This document shows positions 43,743-43,793 of a DNA stretch of 43,793 bases, piece after piece. Position 1 is the stretch's first letter. Each line of letters opens with the position of its first letter. The notes under the pieces are model-generated. The model saw only the letters and a list, made by a program, of their open reading frames with translations, had not been told where the DNA came from and searched no databases. The stretch is from Candidatus Sulfopaludibacter sp. SbA3. Its GTDB lineage: Bacteria; Acidobacteriota; Terriglobia; 20CM-2-55-15. The stretch spans positions 1 through 43,793 of the forward strand of contig CAMBFR010000019.1 in assembly GCA_945865815.1 (NCBI GenBank), written 5' to 3'. Made by a program: the position numbers and the translations under genes.

Positions 43743-43792
43743 CCCCTCCTGGATTAGGAGGGGTGCCGTTCGCGCGTTTTCCAGCGAACGGC
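43743..43792. repeat. double-hairpin repeat at right edge
   Basis: Two adjacent perfect hairpins: CCCCTCCT/AGGAGGGG (43743-43750 with 43756-43763; five-base loop) and GCCGTTCGC/GCGAACGGC (43765-43773 with 43784-43792; ten-base loop). It is upstream of the metallo-hydrolase gene and runs to the last base, so it probably continues outside the window. It resembles a common class of intergenic repeats starting CTCCCCTCCT. No gene lies here. Confidence 0.7.
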
Positions 43793-43793
43793 G

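Overview
The window reads as a chromosomal segment of a GC-rich, Gram-negative, free-living heterotroph, most likely an Acidobacteriota member. This is inferred from gene content, with no marker search possible. The pointers are two Oar-like TonB-dependent receptors with N-terminal carboxypeptidase-regulatory-like domains, DUF1549/DUF1553 plus DUF1501 pairs, SBBP- and NHL-repeat secreted proteins carrying the same C-terminal module, a secreted DUF885 peptidase-like lipoprotein, and many palindromic intergenic repeats. I see no phage, plasmid, transposase or CRISPR genes. Coding density is high and no gene-free stretch exceeds 300 bases.

Layout. 68-1416 (+): a TonB-C-domain protein overlapping an endonuclease/exonuclease/phosphatase-family enzyme by ATGA. 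1410-1955 (-): glutathione peroxidase-like protein. 2048-2617 (+): fatty acid hydroxylase. 2621-19148 (-): a long run of co-oriented genes. In transcription order these are two tandem DUF1549/DUF1553 proteins, a DUF1501 protein, an SBBP-repeat lipoprotein, a DUF885 lipoprotein, a PQQ-type sugar dehydrogenase, an adenylate cyclase with a very long coiled coil, and a small hypothetical gene. 19232-20032 (-): AIM24-family protein. 20125-21784 (+): HI0933/BaiN-type flavoprotein and a DinB-fold protein. 21770-22798 (-): luciferase-like monooxygenase. 22931-29721 (+): methyltransferase, tRNA-Glu(TTC), then the housekeeping set ksgA (rsmA), RNase J, uppP and ftsK, which links rRNA maturation, RNA decay, cell-wall lipid recycling and chromosome segregation. 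29820-38455 (-): TonB-dependent receptor 1 and a 1679-residue NHL-repeat protein. 38591-42791 (+): small secreted protein and TonB-dependent receptor 2. 42870-43694 (-): subclass-B3-like metallo-beta-lactamase-fold protein.

The most interesting signal is a roughly 420-445 residue, two-repeat module, apparently unnamed. It is present in three otherwise unrelated exported proteins of this window, each with a different beta-propeller in front: a PQQ sugar dehydrogenase, SBBP/Asp-box propellers, and an NHL propeller. It looks like a reusable surface or secretion module. In the SBBP protein, a seven-motif Asp-box propeller also appears to be inserted inside a seven-repeat SBBP propeller.

The second theme is a set of long intergenic hairpins. 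Two belong to one family built on a TTCATTG/CAATGAA heptad, one abuts the start of the sugar dehydrogenase, and others sit between convergent genes or at the right edge. They may be mobile palindromes, terminators or mRNA-processing sites. No function can be proven from sequence alone.
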